DNA from: CALSMU01 sp965230225
GTDB taxonomy: Bacteria > Bacteroidota > Bacteroidia > Flavobacteriales_D > Parvicellaceae
Reading direction: 5' to 3'
DNA length: 64,000 nt
Assembly (NCBI GenBank): GCA_965230225.1
Contig: CBDDKM010000005.1
Span: 434,001 to 498,000 of the forward strand
Positions within the stretch are counted from its first letter, which is position 1; the number at the start of each line of letters is the position of its first letter. Below are positions 1 to 8,421 of this stretch, piece after piece. The notes under the pieces are model-generated. The model was not told the origin of the DNA. It saw only the letters and a list, made by a program, of their open reading frames with translations, and did not search any database. Made by a program: the position numbers and the translations under genes.

Positions 1-483
1 CTAATATTGGGGAGCAATCTTTACAACAGGGAGGAGTTGTTGCGAAAGGCTATTGAAGCATTGGAAGAACGTTTGGGAGAAAAGGTAGCTATATCATCTG
101 TATATGAATCGGAGCCCTGGGGGTTTGATTCGGAATATCCTTTTTTAAATCAGGCAGTAGAAATTAATACCAATTTATCTGCCCCAGTTGTTTTAAGAGA
201 ATGTTTGGATATTGAAAAGAGCCTTGGAAGAATCCGTGGGGAAGGAGATACTTACCAGGATAGAACCATTGACATTGATATTATGTTATTCGGAAATGAG
301 GTGGTCAATACTCCAGATTTGGAAATACCACATCCAAGGATGCATCAGCGCATGTTTTGCATGTTGCCAATTGCTGAAATAAATTCCGATCGAATGATCC
401 CAGGACAGGAGAAAACCGTAAGAGATTTATTAATCGAATGTACTGATCAATCTGAGGTATTCCCGTTACATGCTAAAGTATAA
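1..483 (+). CDS. folK: 2-amino-4-hydroxy-6-hydroxymethyldihydropteridine pyrophosphokinase (HPPK), 5' end cut by window
   Basis: HPPK transfers pyrophosphate from ATP to 6-hydroxymethyl-dihydropterin in cytosolic folate synthesis. The frame is open from base 1 (LILGSNLYNR), and the family normally begins a few residues earlier with a strand ending in GSNxxxR, so the true start lies just outside the window. The TTG at base 7 is not a credible start. Visible family signatures are SVYESEPWGF (pterin-binding region), DRTIDIDIMLFG (the HPPK signature with metal-binding Asp residues) and PHPRMHQRMFCMLPIAEI near the C-terminus. The last 14 bases overlap the next gene in another frame, suggesting translational coupling with the deoxynucleoside kinase. 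Confidence 0.95.
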   Translation, partial: LILGSNLYNREELLRKAIEALEERLGEKVAISSVYESEPWGFDSEYPFLNQAVEINTNLSAPVVLRECLDIEKSLGRIRGEGDTYQDRTIDIDIMLFGNEVVNTPDLEIPHPRMHQRMFCMLPIAEINSDRMIPGQEKTVRDLLIECTDQSEVFPLHAKV

Positions 484-1126
484 GCACATAGTTGTTGAAG
501 GGAATATTGGAGCCGGAAAAACAACTCTTGCTCGTTTTTTGGCTTCGAAATTTCGAGGATCATTGTTGTTGGAAGAATTTGAAGAAAACGATTTTCTTAA
601 GGATTTTTACCAAAACAAGGACTTTGCACTACATGCCGAAGTTCAGTTTGTGTTGGACAGGAGCAAGCAATTGTTTCAGTTCCATTCTAAGAGTCATGAT
701 ATAGTTTTTACTGATTTTTTGCCGGATAAAAGTTTGCTGTTTGCAAAGATGAATCTTTCGGATAAGGATTATTTACTGGTGGAAGAGTTGATGACTGCTC
801 TGTTTAAAAAGTTACCTGTTCCCGATTTGATATTATACCTCAATAGGCCACTGTACCAGCTGGAAGAAAACATTAGAAACAGGGGAAGGAGTTATGAAAT
901 GGACATTTCTCCCGAATACCTTAATCAGTTAGATAAGGCCTATGAGAATTTTCTGGCGTTTAAAACTGATCTACCTATTTTGCATATTAACGCAGAGGAT
1001 ATTGATTTGCAGCAGCCTGAAAGGTTATTTTCCGCTTTCCAAACCTTGTTTCAAACCTCGTTTGCGAATGATCAACGAACTATTCATCTTAAAAGCATGA
1101 TGAATACTGCTTTAGAGCAGAAATAA
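470..1126 (+). CDS. deoxynucleoside kinase (deoxyadenosine/deoxyguanosine kinase family)
   Basis: A 218-residue cytosolic kinase that phosphorylates deoxynucleosides in the purine salvage route. The P-loop GNIGAGKTT sits at residues 11-19 directly after the first strand, a very characteristic N-terminus for the dNK family. An acidic LEEFEEN segment, a DRS motif, and an Arg-rich lid (RNRGRSYE) follow in the expected order. The length is normal for the family. The start overlaps folK by 14 bases. Substrate preference (dA, dG or both) cannot be read from the sequence; assignment to the family is firm, the exact substrate is inference. Confidence 0.9.
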   Translation: MLKYKHIVVEGNIGAGKTTLARFLASKFRGSLLLEEFEENDFLKDFYQNKDFALHAEVQFVLDRSKQLFQFHSKSHDIVFTDFLPDKSLLFAKMNLSDKDYLLVEELMTALFKKLPVPDLILYLNRPLYQLEENIRNRGRSYEMDISPEYLNQLDKAYENFLAFKTDLPILHINAEDIDLQQPERLFSAFQTLFQTSFANDQRTIHLKSMMNTALEQK

Positions 1127-1223
1127 TTTTGACTTTTTGCCTTGCAATAGTAGAATGTTACTTGTTTGGTAATGATAGCTTTACGAGATTGAAGTTTCGA
1201 TTAAACACCTTTTTTAGGGGTTT

Positions 1224-1264
1224 GATGACAGTCATCCTTTTATAAGTAAAAAATCTTACTTATA
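1224..1264. promoter_or_regulatory. two palindromes upstream of the OmpA/TPR lipoprotein gene
   Basis: Bases 1224-1236 read GATGACAGTCATC, two 6-base arms around one base. Bases 1241-1249 (TATAAGTAA) and 1256-1264 (TTACTTATA) form a second 9-base inverted repeat with a 6-base spacer. They lie 47-87 bases before the ATG at 1311 and no terminator T-run follows. They could be operators or RNA hairpins in the leader. No transcription factor for them is identifiable here. Confidence 0.4.
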
Positions 1265-1310
1265 CTTGTGCGATTTTATTAAGACAAGAAAGAATATAAA
1301 TCCAACTATA

Positions 1311-3038
1311 ATGAAAACCAAAATGTTTAAAAGTATAGCACTTACTTCCGCAGTTGCCGGAGGGTTAGTAATGGGTAGCTGTACCTTAGTTAAGGACCTT
1401 GAGTACGATGTGAAAACCAATCCATTGGAAATGCATGGTGATAAAGTTAAGGTGCAAATCTCTGCTAAATTCGTAGAAAAAGGATTGAACAGTAAAACTG
1501 TTGTTGAGGTAACTCCTACTTTTGTTTGTAAAGACGGAACCAAAATCCCTTTTGAAACTGCAACTTACCAAGGTGAGAAAGCTGCTGGGAACGGAACAGT
1601 AATTCCAAAAGAAGGAAAAACAGTTTCTTACACTTCTACAGTACCTTACCAACCATGTATGGAAGAAGGAGAGTTGGTAGTTGAGTTGTTGCCTAAGAAA
1701 GGTAAAAAACTTAAAGAAAAAGATTTGATCACTACTGATAAAATCGCTGATGGAACTATCATTACTCCATACTTATTAGACTTAGATGATAAAGTGATTC
1801 TTGGTGAAGATAACTTCCAAAGAATTACTACTCACGATATCAAAGCGGTAATTAACTACCAAAAAGGGAAATTCAACGTAAGAAGTTCTGAGTTAAAAGA
1901 CCAGGACATTAAAGATTTTGAAGCTTTCGCTACTGACGCTTTAACTAACGTTAGAAGAGAAATGAAAAGCATCAAAATTCAATCGTATGCTTCTCCTGAA
2001 GGTGAGATTGATAAAAACGAGAACCTTGCTGGAGATCGTGCTCAATCTGCTATGGATTACTGCATTAAATTCATGAACAAAATTAAATTCGAAGCTGGTG
2101 CTCAAGAAGGATTCTATACTAAAGATCCAAGAGGTGAAGATTGGGATGGATTTAAAACTGAAGTTGAAAAAACTGATCACGAAGACAAAGAGTTAATCTT
2201 AAGAGTTCTTCAAATGACTCAGGATTTAAACAAAAGAGAGCAAGACATTCGTAACATGGCTAAGACTTACAAATTCTTAGAGAAAGAAGTATTGCCACAG
2301 TTAAGAAGATCTCAAATCATGTTGACTTACGATAAAATCGGATGGAGTGATGATGAGTTAAAAGAATTAACTAAAACTAACAGTGATACTTTAACTGTTG
2401 AGGAAGTTCTTTACGCTGCTACTTTATTTGATGATTTAAACGAGAAATTAAGAGTTTACAAAATTGCTGAGAAGAACTACGGATCTGATTGGAGAGCTGT
2501 AAACAACGTTGGAGTTATCCAATACTGGTTAAATGATTTAGATGCTGCTGGATCTCAATTCGAAAAATCTAACGGAATCGAGTCTAACTCAACTAACACA
2601 AACAACATTGGAGCTGTAACTCACATGAAAGCTACTTCGGTTGCTGATAGAGATAAAGCTATGGAGTTGTTCAACGAAGCTGGAAGCGCTGCTGAAACTA
2701 AATACAACATGGGGCTTGTAAAAGTTCAGGTTGGAGAAGATTACGCTGGAGCTATCGCTGATATGGGATCATACCAAACATTGAACCTTGCAATTGCAAA
2801 AATCGTTTCAGGAGATCCTAACGGAGCTATGGAAGTAATTGATGCATCAGAAGATAAAGATGCTGCATTGGCTTACTACTTAAAAGCAATTATCGGAGCT
2901 AGAACTAACAACTCTGATTTGGTTCTTAACAACCTTAAAATTGCTATCGAGAAAGATGCTAAGTACAAAGAAAAAGCTGCTAAAGACAGAGAGTTCATCA
3001 AGTACTTCGAAAACGCAGATTTCAAAGCTTTACTATAA
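1311..3038 (+). CDS. large lipoprotein with OmpA-like segment and TPR-type C-terminus
   Basis: Probable envelope lipoprotein of 575 residues. I chose the ATG at 1311 because it opens a signal peptide (MKTKMFKSIALTSAVAGG) ending in a lipobox-like LVMGSC; an upstream ATG at 1266 only adds a hydrophilic tail. After a beta-rich N-terminal region there is an OmpA-like stretch around residue 225 with the pattern SYASPEG followed by N..L...RA, resembling the peptidoglycan-binding OmpA-C core. Helical segments typical of tetratricopeptide repeats (YGSDWRAVNNVGVIQYW, then paired Ala-rich helices) fill residues about 360-575. Codon choice is strongly restricted (AAC, TTC, GCT, GGA favoured) compared with neighbours, which suggests high expression. 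A strong terminator follows. A structural role linking outer membrane and cell wall is inference. Confidence 0.75.
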   Translation: MKTKMFKSIALTSAVAGGLVMGSCTLVKDLEYDVKTNPLEMHGDKVKVQISAKFVEKGLNSKTVVEVTPTFVCKDGTKIPFETATYQGEKAAGNGTVIPKEGKTVSYTSTVPYQPCMEEGELVVELLPKKGKKLKEKDLITTDKIADGTIITPYLLDLDDKVILGEDNFQRITTHDIKAVINYQKGKFNVRSSELKDQDIKDFEAFATDALTNVRREMKSIKIQSYASPEGEIDKNENLAGDRAQSAMDYCIKFMNKIKFEAGAQEGFYTKDPRGEDWDGFKTEVEKTDHEDKELILRVLQMTQDLNKREQDIRNMAKTYKFLEKEVLPQLRRSQIMLTYDKIGWSDDELKELTKTNSDTLTVEEVLYAATLFDDLNEKLRVYKIAEKNYGSDWRAVNNVGVIQYWLNDLDAAGSQFEKSNGIESNSTNTNNIGAVTHMKATSVADRDKAMELFNEAGSAAETKYNMGLVKVQVGEDYAGAIADMGSYQTLNLAIAKIVSGDPNGAMEVIDASEDKDAALAYYLKAIIGARTNNSDLVLNNLKIAIEKDAKYKEKAAKDREFIKYFENADFKALL

Positions 3039-3061
3039 TAATTAGAAAATAATATAGTTGG

Positions 3062-3094
3062 AAGCCCCGCTCGATATTCGAGCGGGGCTTTTTT
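3062..3094 (+). terminator. rho-independent terminator after the OmpA/TPR lipoprotein gene
   Basis: Arms AAGCCCCGCTCGA and TCGAGCGGGGCTT pair perfectly around a 3-base loop and are followed by a T-run. It sits 24 bases after the stop codon. Confidence 0.9.
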
Positions 3095-3156
3095 ATGGCT
3101 TACATTTTGTAACTTAGATTACTGTTCCTACAAATAGTTGGGACTATATTTGGTCG

Positions 3157-3666
3157 ATGTTTCGAGTATTCATTCTAATATTAGCTCTAATACCTCTTCT
3201 GGGCAGTGCTCAAAATCCTAAAGGTTTTGATGAAATGTGCAAGGGATACATTGAGGAAACAATCCCTCTTGTTTCTTCCGAACAGTTAAGTCAAGACATT
3301 AATGATAAGAATGGAGTAGTTGTGTTGGATGCAAGAGAAGAAACAGAGTTTCGTGTAAGTCATATTAAAGGAGCGTTGAATGTTGGCTATGATCGGTTAA
3401 ATCTAAGAGTAGTAAAGCGCCTTCCTAAGGATGCTAAAATAGTAATATACTGTTCTATAGGCTATCGAAGTGAAAAGGTAGGAGAGAAGCTTAAAAAGGC
3501 AGGCTATACCAATGTATATAACTTATACGGAGGAATATTTGATTGGTCCAATAATGGTTATCCTTTGGAAAATATGGGTGGTTCGCCCACCCGAAAAGTT
3601 CATGGTTATGATCAGGAATGGGGGAAGTGGATTAATCCTAAACGAAGCGATAAAATATTGAAATAA
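3157..3666 (+). CDS. exported rhodanese-like protein
   Basis: A 169-residue single-domain rhodanese with a cleavable signal peptide (MFRVFILILALIPLLGSAQ). The rhodanese fold spans about residues 40-135: VVVLDAREETEFRVSHIKGA is the CH2A-type start and the active loop is CSIGYRS with the persulfide-carrying Cys99. Function is likely sulfur transfer or thiol chemistry in the periplasm; the substrate is unknown. A TATATTTG box at 3145-3152 ends four bases before the ATG, so the message may be nearly leaderless. The 35-residue C-terminal tail, rich in Gly, Trp and basic residues, is outside the domain. Confidence 0.85.
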   Translation: MFRVFILILALIPLLGSAQNPKGFDEMCKGYIEETIPLVSSEQLSQDINDKNGVVVLDAREETEFRVSHIKGALNVGYDRLNLRVVKRLPKDAKIVIYCSIGYRSEKVGEKLKKAGYTNVYNLYGGIFDWSNNGYPLENMGGSPTRKVHGYDQEWGKWINPKRSDKILK

Positions 3667-3787
3667 ACGTCTGTGTTTTGTTTTAAAATCGCAATAATCT
3701 TTGTCATTTAGCTGTAAAATCAGAATCTAAATTTAGCAGCTTAACTTCCGGAAATAAATAATTTTGAATATATTTGCTAAAAGCAGG

Positions 3788-3803
3788 TATGATTTATATC
3801 ATA
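3788..3803. promoter_or_regulatory. 16-bp palindrome, Crp/Fnr-type site upstream of hmgA
   Basis: TATGAT-TTAT-ATCATA is a perfect inverted repeat with a 4-base spacer, the geometry of FNR/Crp boxes (FNR consensus TTGAT-N4-ATCAA). The same 16 bases, read on the other strand, recur at 9527-9542 at the far end of the catabolic block. It lies 212 bases before the hmgA ATG, in the 348-base gene-free stretch 3667-4014. Which regulator binds is not shown by the sequence. Confidence 0.55.
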
Positions 3804-3813
3804 TCGAATGCTA

Positions 3814-3857
3814 ACTGATTTTCGTCAGTGTTTAAATGTAGCAATTGATTACATTTA
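3814..3857 (+). other. two inverted repeats in the hmgA leader
   Basis: Bases 3814-3829 contain arms ACTGA/TCAGT with a 6-base loop. Bases 3833-3857 contain arms TAAATGTA/TACATTTA with a 9-base loop. Both can form RNA hairpins between the 16-bp palindrome and the terminator-like hairpin at 3964, or could be protein-binding sites. Apart from these and the flanking sites I see nothing else in the gene-free stretch 3667-4014. Confidence 0.35.
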
Positions 3858-3963
3858 GCAACTCAAAAGCAAAAATATGTATCCTAGCGTATTGTACATA
3901 TTCAAAAAGAAAATGGAGCTAAAGAGAAATCCTGAGTGATTTGCTACCCTTTCTTATGCTATT

Positions 3964-3990
3964 TCCACTGAGTAAAAGTGGACCTTTTTT
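3964..3990 (+). terminator. terminator-like hairpin in the hmgA leader (possible attenuator)
   Basis: Arms TCCACT and AGTGGA around a 7-base loop are followed by CCTTTTTT. It lies 25 bases before the hmgA ATG and more than 300 bases after the preceding gene, so it may act as an attenuator of the catabolic operon rather than as a terminator of the rhodanese gene. The 6-bp stem is short, so strength is uncertain. Confidence 0.45.
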
Positions 3991-4014
3991 CAATAACTTT
4001 TTAAAATAAATTTT

Positions 4015-5175
4015 ATGCCACGTTATCATTCGTTGGGGAAGATTCCAGCTAAACGACACGTTACATTTGAAAAACCAGATGGTGGTTTATACCAGGAAGA
4101 ACTATTTGGAACTGCAGGTTTTGCGGGGATGTCTTCGTTGATTTATCACATACATCCACCAACAGTAGTTACTGAGGTGAAAAGAGTAAAGGACATTGCT
4201 CCAAAAATTGCCATCGAAAAAAATATGAAAGCCATGAGCTTTCAGGGATTCTCTATTCCGGAAGGGTTAGAGTATATGGATAGTAGAAAAACTCTATTTG
4301 TAAATAATGATTTGCACATTGGGTTAGCAGCTCCTAAAGAATTCTCTAAAGATTATTTTTATAGAAATAGTGATGCAGACGAAATGCTGTTTATTCACGA
4401 AGGAACAGGGAAACTAAGAACCATGTACGGGAGCTTAGATTTCAAATATGGAGATTATTTGATTATCCCAAGAGGAACAACTTATCAGATCGATTTTGAT
4501 ACTGAGAATAACAGATTGTTGTATATCGAATCTTTTAGTGCTATTACATCACCTAGCAGATACCGCAACAATTTTGGTCAATTCCTGGAGCACTCTCCAT
4601 TCTGCGAAAGAGATTTCAGATTGCCAAAAGACTTGGAAACTCACGATGAGAAAGGAGAATTCAAAATTCTAGCTAAGAAACAAGGAGTTCTTTGGGAGTA
4701 CACTCAAGGAAACCACCCTTTCGATGTTGTAGGATGGGATGGGTTTAATTACCCTTATGCATTCTCCATTTTTGATTTTGAACCAATTACAGGACGTATT
4801 CACATGCCGCCTCCAATTCACCAGCAATGGGAAGCAGCCGGTTTTGTAGTATGTTCGTTTGTGCCTAGAATGTACGATTACCATCCAAAAGCTATTCCTG
4901 CTCCATATCACCACAGTAATATTGATTCTGAAGAATTACTTTACTACGTAGATGGTGATTTCATGAGCAGAAATAACATCCAAAAAGGACAAATTACACT
5001 TCACCCGGGAGGAATTCCACACGGACCACACCCAGGGGCAATTGAAAGAAGTGTAGGGAAAAAGGCTACTGAAGAATTAGCAGTAATGATTGATCCTTTT
5101 AACCCAATTATGATCACCGAAGAAGCCATGAACCTTCAGGTAGATGACTATTACAAATCATGGATAATTGAATAA
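4015..5175 (+). CDS. hmgA: homogentisate 1,2-dioxygenase
   Basis: Opens the homogentisate ring with O2 to give maleylacetoacetate, the third step of tyrosine/phenylalanine breakdown. The 386-residue cupin protein starts MPRYHSLGKIPAKRH. The iron ligands of the family can be placed: His300 and Glu306 in YHHSNIDSE and His336 in GGIPHGPHPG, matching the H-x5-E...H layout of the human enzyme. It is shorter than the human enzyme (about 445 residues), as in other bacterial forms of this subfamily. The hppD gene follows after 23 bases, so the two are surely cotranscribed and act in sequence (HPPD makes homogentisate). The leader carries the 16-bp palindrome and an attenuator-like hairpin. Confidence 0.95.
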   Translation: MPRYHSLGKIPAKRHVTFEKPDGGLYQEELFGTAGFAGMSSLIYHIHPPTVVTEVKRVKDIAPKIAIEKNMKAMSFQGFSIPEGLEYMDSRKTLFVNNDLHIGLAAPKEFSKDYFYRNSDADEMLFIHEGTGKLRTMYGSLDFKYGDYLIIPRGTTYQIDFDTENNRLLYIESFSAITSPSRYRNNFGQFLEHSPFCERDFRLPKDLETHDEKGEFKILAKKQGVLWEYTQGNHPFDVVGWDGFNYPYAFSIFDFEPITGRIHMPPPIHQQWEAAGFVVCSFVPRMYDYHPKAIPAPYHHSNIDSEELLYYVDGDFMSRNNIQKGQITLHPGGIPHGPHPGAIERSVGKKATEELAVMIDPFNPIMITEEAMNLQVDDYYKSWIIE

Positions 5176-5198
5176 ACTAAACTTTAAAAATTACAACA

Positions 5199-6356
5199 AT
5201 GTCAGATTTAACTAACGTTGAAAACTATAATTACGGACTAGAAAAGATTTTCCCAGATGCAGAAGACTTCTTACCAATCATGGGAACGGACTATGTAGAA
5301 TACTATGTAGGGAATGCCAAACAAGCAGCTCATTTTTACAAGACTGCACTTGGATTTCAATCATTGGCTTATGCTGGGTTAGAGACTGGATTAACAGATA
5401 GAACATCTTATGTAGTTGTTCAAGATAAGATCAGATTGGTATTCACCACTCCAATGCCAGGCTCTGAAAACAGAGAGATTTTTGAACACATCGAGAAACA
5501 TGGAGATGGTATTAAAGTAATTGCTCTTTGGGTAGAGGATGCAAGAAAAGCATACGAAGAAACAACTAAGAGGGGAGCAAAGTCTTACTTTGAGCCAAGA
5601 GTTGAAAAGGATGAAACCGGAGAAGTAGTAAGAGCGGGAATCCATACTTATGGAGATACGGTACACGTGTTTGTAGAGCGTAAAAACTATAATGGTACCT
5701 TCATGCCTAACTTCGAAAAATGGGATTCGCATTATAATCCAACTCCAGTTGGATTGAAATACATTGACCACATGGTAGGAAATGTTGGTTGGGATGAAAT
5801 GAATGTTTGGGCAAAATTCTATACTGACGTGATGGGGTTTGCTAACCTAATTACATTTGATGATAAAGACATTTCTACTAAGTATACTGCTCTTATGAGT
5901 AAGGTAATGACTAATGGTAATGGTAGAATTAAATTCCCAATTAATGAGCCTGCAGAAGGATTAAAGAAATCTCAAATTGAAGAGTATCTTGATTTCTATG
6001 GAGGAGCTGGATGTCAGCACATTGCTGTTGCTACCGACGATATCGTATTTACTGTAAGTGAAATGAAGAAGAGAGGAATTGAATTCCTTTACGTACCAGG
6101 TACATACTACGATACTGTAGGTGATAGAGTAGGAGAAATTGCTGAAGATATGGAGCTTCTTAAGCAACACGGTATTATGGTAGATAGAGATGATGAAGGA
6201 TACTTGCTTCAGATCTTTACCAAGCCGTTAACCGACAGACCAACTTTGTTCTTTGAAATCATTCAAAGAAAAGGAGCGCAATCTTTTGGTAAAGGAAACT
6301 TTAAAGCTCTATTCGAATCGATCGAAGCTGAGCAAGCCAGAAGAGGTACACTTTAA
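5199..6356 (+). CDS. hppD: 4-hydroxyphenylpyruvate dioxygenase
   Basis: Converts 4-hydroxyphenylpyruvate plus O2 to homogentisate and CO2. This 385-residue protein has two vicinal-oxygen-chelate halves. The C-terminal half holds the Fe(II) triad: His191 (KYIDHMVGN), His274 (GCQHIAVATDD) and Glu353 (LFFEIIQRKG). The C-terminal gating helix region (FGKGNFKALFESIEAEQARRG) is complete. It sits directly behind hmgA with 23 bases between them. A strong intercistronic hairpin follows before kynA. Confidence 0.96.
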   Translation: MSDLTNVENYNYGLEKIFPDAEDFLPIMGTDYVEYYVGNAKQAAHFYKTALGFQSLAYAGLETGLTDRTSYVVVQDKIRLVFTTPMPGSENREIFEHIEKHGDGIKVIALWVEDARKAYEETTKRGAKSYFEPRVEKDETGEVVRAGIHTYGDTVHVFVERKNYNGTFMPNFEKWDSHYNPTPVGLKYIDHMVGNVGWDEMNVWAKFYTDVMGFANLITFDDKDISTKYTALMSKVMTNGNGRIKFPINEPAEGLKKSQIEEYLDFYGGAGCQHIAVATDDIVFTVSEMKKRGIEFLYVPGTYYDTVGDRVGEIAEDMELLKQHGIMVDRDDEGYLLQIFTKPLTDRPTLFFEIIQRKGAQSFGKGNFKALFESIEAEQARRGTL

Positions 6357-6374
6357 TTAATAGTAATGAATCAA

Positions 6375-6397
6375 GGACCGGAGATATTCTCCGGTCC
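6375..6397 (+). terminator. hairpin between hppD and kynA
   Basis: Arms GGACCGGAGA and TCTCCGGTCC pair perfectly around a 3-base loop. The following bases (ATATCTTTT) make only a weak T-run, so it may be a partial terminator or an mRNA-stabilising element at the 3' end of the hmgA-hppD message. Confidence 0.6.
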
Positions 6398-6433
6398 ATA
6401 TCTTTTCCATAAAAAGGAAACAAAATTATTCGT

Positions 6434-7384
6434 ATGAACAGAGAGGAAATACTATCACAAATTGACAAAAAATACGAGGAATTAGGAATTCCCGTAGACA
6501 CCATGTTAGAAGGTTTGCTTTGGAGTGAACCAATGACTTACTGGGATTTTATTCAAACAGATGCGCTTTTAGGACTTCAAACTAAAAGAACAACACTTCC
6601 GGATGAAATGGTTTTCATCATGTATCACCAAATCAATGAACTTTTGTTCAAGATGATCCTTTGGGAGATTGATCAGGTGGCTAAAGATGAGCAACCAACA
6701 GCTGAGAAGTTTGCAAAACATTTGTTGAGAGTAAGTCGTTACTTCGACATGCTTTGTCAATCTTTCGATATTATGGGTGATGGTATGGATATCGACCAAT
6801 ACATGAAGTTTAGAAATACTTTGGCGCCTGCAAGTGGTTTCCAAAGTGCTCAATACAGAATGATCGAATTCGCCTCCACAGAGTTGATTAATCTGATTGA
6901 TAATCGTTTTAGAGCGACCATCGACAGAAATACTCCATTTAAACATGCATACGATCACCTTTACTGGCAAGCAGCCGGTAAGGATTATAAAACAGGAGAA
7001 AAGTCCAGACTATTGCTCAACTTCGAGAAGAAGTACATGGGGCAGTTTATTGACTTTATGGAGGATTACAATGAGTGTAATCTGGCAAAGAAATTTAAGC
7101 AATTACCAGAGGAGGTGAAAAATGATATTGATCTGATTAATGCCATGAGACATTACGATCATACCGTTAATATTGCCTGGGTAATGGCTCATTATAATGC
7201 TGCTGCTAAGTATTTGGATAGTGGAGAAGAAGAAGCAGAAGCAACAGGAGGAAGTGACTGGAAAAAGTACATGCACCCAAGATACCAAAGAAGAATTTTC
7301 TTCCCGGAGTTATGGAGCGAAGAAGAGTTGAAAAATTGGGGGGTAGATAACCTGGAAGGGTACAAGGTACTAGAGAAGGCTTAG
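6434..7384 (+). CDS. kynA: tryptophan 2,3-dioxygenase
   Basis: Haem enzyme that opens the indole ring of L-tryptophan to N-formylkynurenine. The 316-residue sequence shows family blocks in order: YWDFIQTDALLGLQ, then DEMVFIMYHQINELLFKMILWEI (His acting near the substrate), RNTLAPASGFQSAQYRMIE (the substrate carboxylate-binding loop is close to this) and MRHYDHTVNIAWVMAHYNAA, which holds the likely proximal haem His. It lies between hppD and paaA, flanked by hairpins on both sides, so its expression may be set partly apart from the homogentisate genes. kynB/kynU are not in the window. Confidence 0.94.
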   Translation: MNREEILSQIDKKYEELGIPVDTMLEGLLWSEPMTYWDFIQTDALLGLQTKRTTLPDEMVFIMYHQINELLFKMILWEIDQVAKDEQPTAEKFAKHLLRVSRYFDMLCQSFDIMGDGMDIDQYMKFRNTLAPASGFQSAQYRMIEFASTELINLIDNRFRATIDRNTPFKHAYDHLYWQAAGKDYKTGEKSRLLLNFEKKYMGQFIDFMEDYNECNLAKKFKQLPEEVKNDIDLINAMRHYDHTVNIAWVMAHYNAAAKYLDSGEEEAEATGGSDWKKYMHPRYQRRIFFPELWSEEELKNWGVDNLEGYKVLEKA

Positions 7385-7396
7385 GAATCAATTATG

Positions 7397-7421
7397 AAGT
7401 TAGTTGTCAATTAACTAACTT
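7397..7421 (+). terminator. hairpin between kynA and paaA
   Basis: Arms AAGTTAGTT and AACTAACTT pair over 9 bases around a 7-base loop. The downstream stretch is AT-rich but not a clean T-run. A weak terminator or a processing/stability element is likely. Confidence 0.5.
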
Positions 7422-7451
7422 TATATCATTATATATTTTTAAATAAATAAT

Positions 7452-8390
7452 ATGGAAGACGCAAAAAAACTGGAAGAGTTTCAGGCGAAAATTGATGCTG
7501 AGATTAAAATTGAACCAAAGGATTGGATGCCTGCGGATTATAGAAAGCATTTGATTCGTCAAATGTCTCAGCATGCCCATTCTGAGGTAATTGGAATGCA
7601 GCCTGAAGGGAATTGGATTTCCCGTGCTCCTAGTTTAAGAAGTAAAAAAATCCTATTGGCTAAAATTCAAGATGAAGGTGGTCATGGATTGTATTTATAC
7701 TGTGCTACTGAAACCTTAGGAATTAGTAGAGACGAATTATTGGAGTTATTGCATAGCGGTGCTGCAAAGTATGCTAGTGTATTTAATTATTCTGCTTTAA
7801 ACTGGGCAGATATTGGAGCTATTGGATGGTTAGTTGATGGTGCTGCTATTGTTAATCAAGTATCGCTTCAAAGCACATCTTATGGCCCTTATTCAAGAGC
7901 TATGGTTCGAATCTGTAAGGAGGAAAGTTTCCACCAAAGACAGGGGTACGAGATTATGGCTACTATGATGAAAGGGACTCCTGAGCAACAAAAAATGGCA
8001 CAGGAAGCTATCGAAAGATGGTGGTGGCCAAGTTTAATGATGTTTGGACCCCACGATGGAGATTCTCCTCGTTCATCCAATGCTATGAAATGGAAGATTA
8101 AGCGTGAAACTAATGATGAGTTACGTCAGAAGTTTATCGACAAAACCATTCCTCAGGCAGAGTTAATTGGTCTTAAAATTCCAGACGACAACTATGAGTT
8201 AATGGAAAATGGATCGTACAAGACCACCGATATTGATTGGGATGAGTTTTGGAACGTGATCAAAGGGCATGGACCTAACAATAAAAAGCGTTTAAAGCAC
8301 CATATTAAAGCTCACAAAGAAGGGCAATGGGTAAGAGAAGCTGCTCTGGCTTACGCGAAGAAAAAAGAACAAAAATTACAAACCGCATAA
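7452..8390 (+). CDS. paaA: 1,2-phenylacetyl-CoA epoxidase, catalytic subunit A
   Basis: Catalytic di-iron subunit of the multicomponent enzyme that epoxidises the ring of phenylacetyl-CoA. The 312-residue sequence contains the ferritin-like ligands in AKIQDEGGHGLYLY (E-x-x-H) and KEESFHQRQGYE (E-x-x-x-H), with QPEGNWISRAPSLRSK preceding them as in PaaA proteins. Subunits B and C follow in the usual A-B-C order with short gaps. PaaD (Fe-S assembly) and PaaE (reductase), both normally needed for activity, are absent from this cluster and must lie elsewhere if the pathway works. Confidence 0.95.
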   Translation: MEDAKKLEEFQAKIDAEIKIEPKDWMPADYRKHLIRQMSQHAHSEVIGMQPEGNWISRAPSLRSKKILLAKIQDEGGHGLYLYCATETLGISRDELLELLHSGAAKYASVFNYSALNWADIGAIGWLVDGAAIVNQVSLQSTSYGPYSRAMVRICKEESFHQRQGYEIMATMMKGTPEQQKMAQEAIERWWWPSLMMFGPHDGDSPRSSNAMKWKIKRETNDELRQKFIDKTIPQAELIGLKIPDDNYELMENGSYKTTDIDWDEFWNVIKGHGPNNKKRLKHHIKAHKEGQWVREAALAYAKKKEQKLQTA

Positions 8391-8421
8391 TCTCCGGTTG
8401 GAGATAATAAAATATTATATC

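Noticed and set aside
7..483. folK starting at the TTG at base 7
   Set aside because: The frame is open to base 1 and the conserved N-terminal strand is cut by the window edge.
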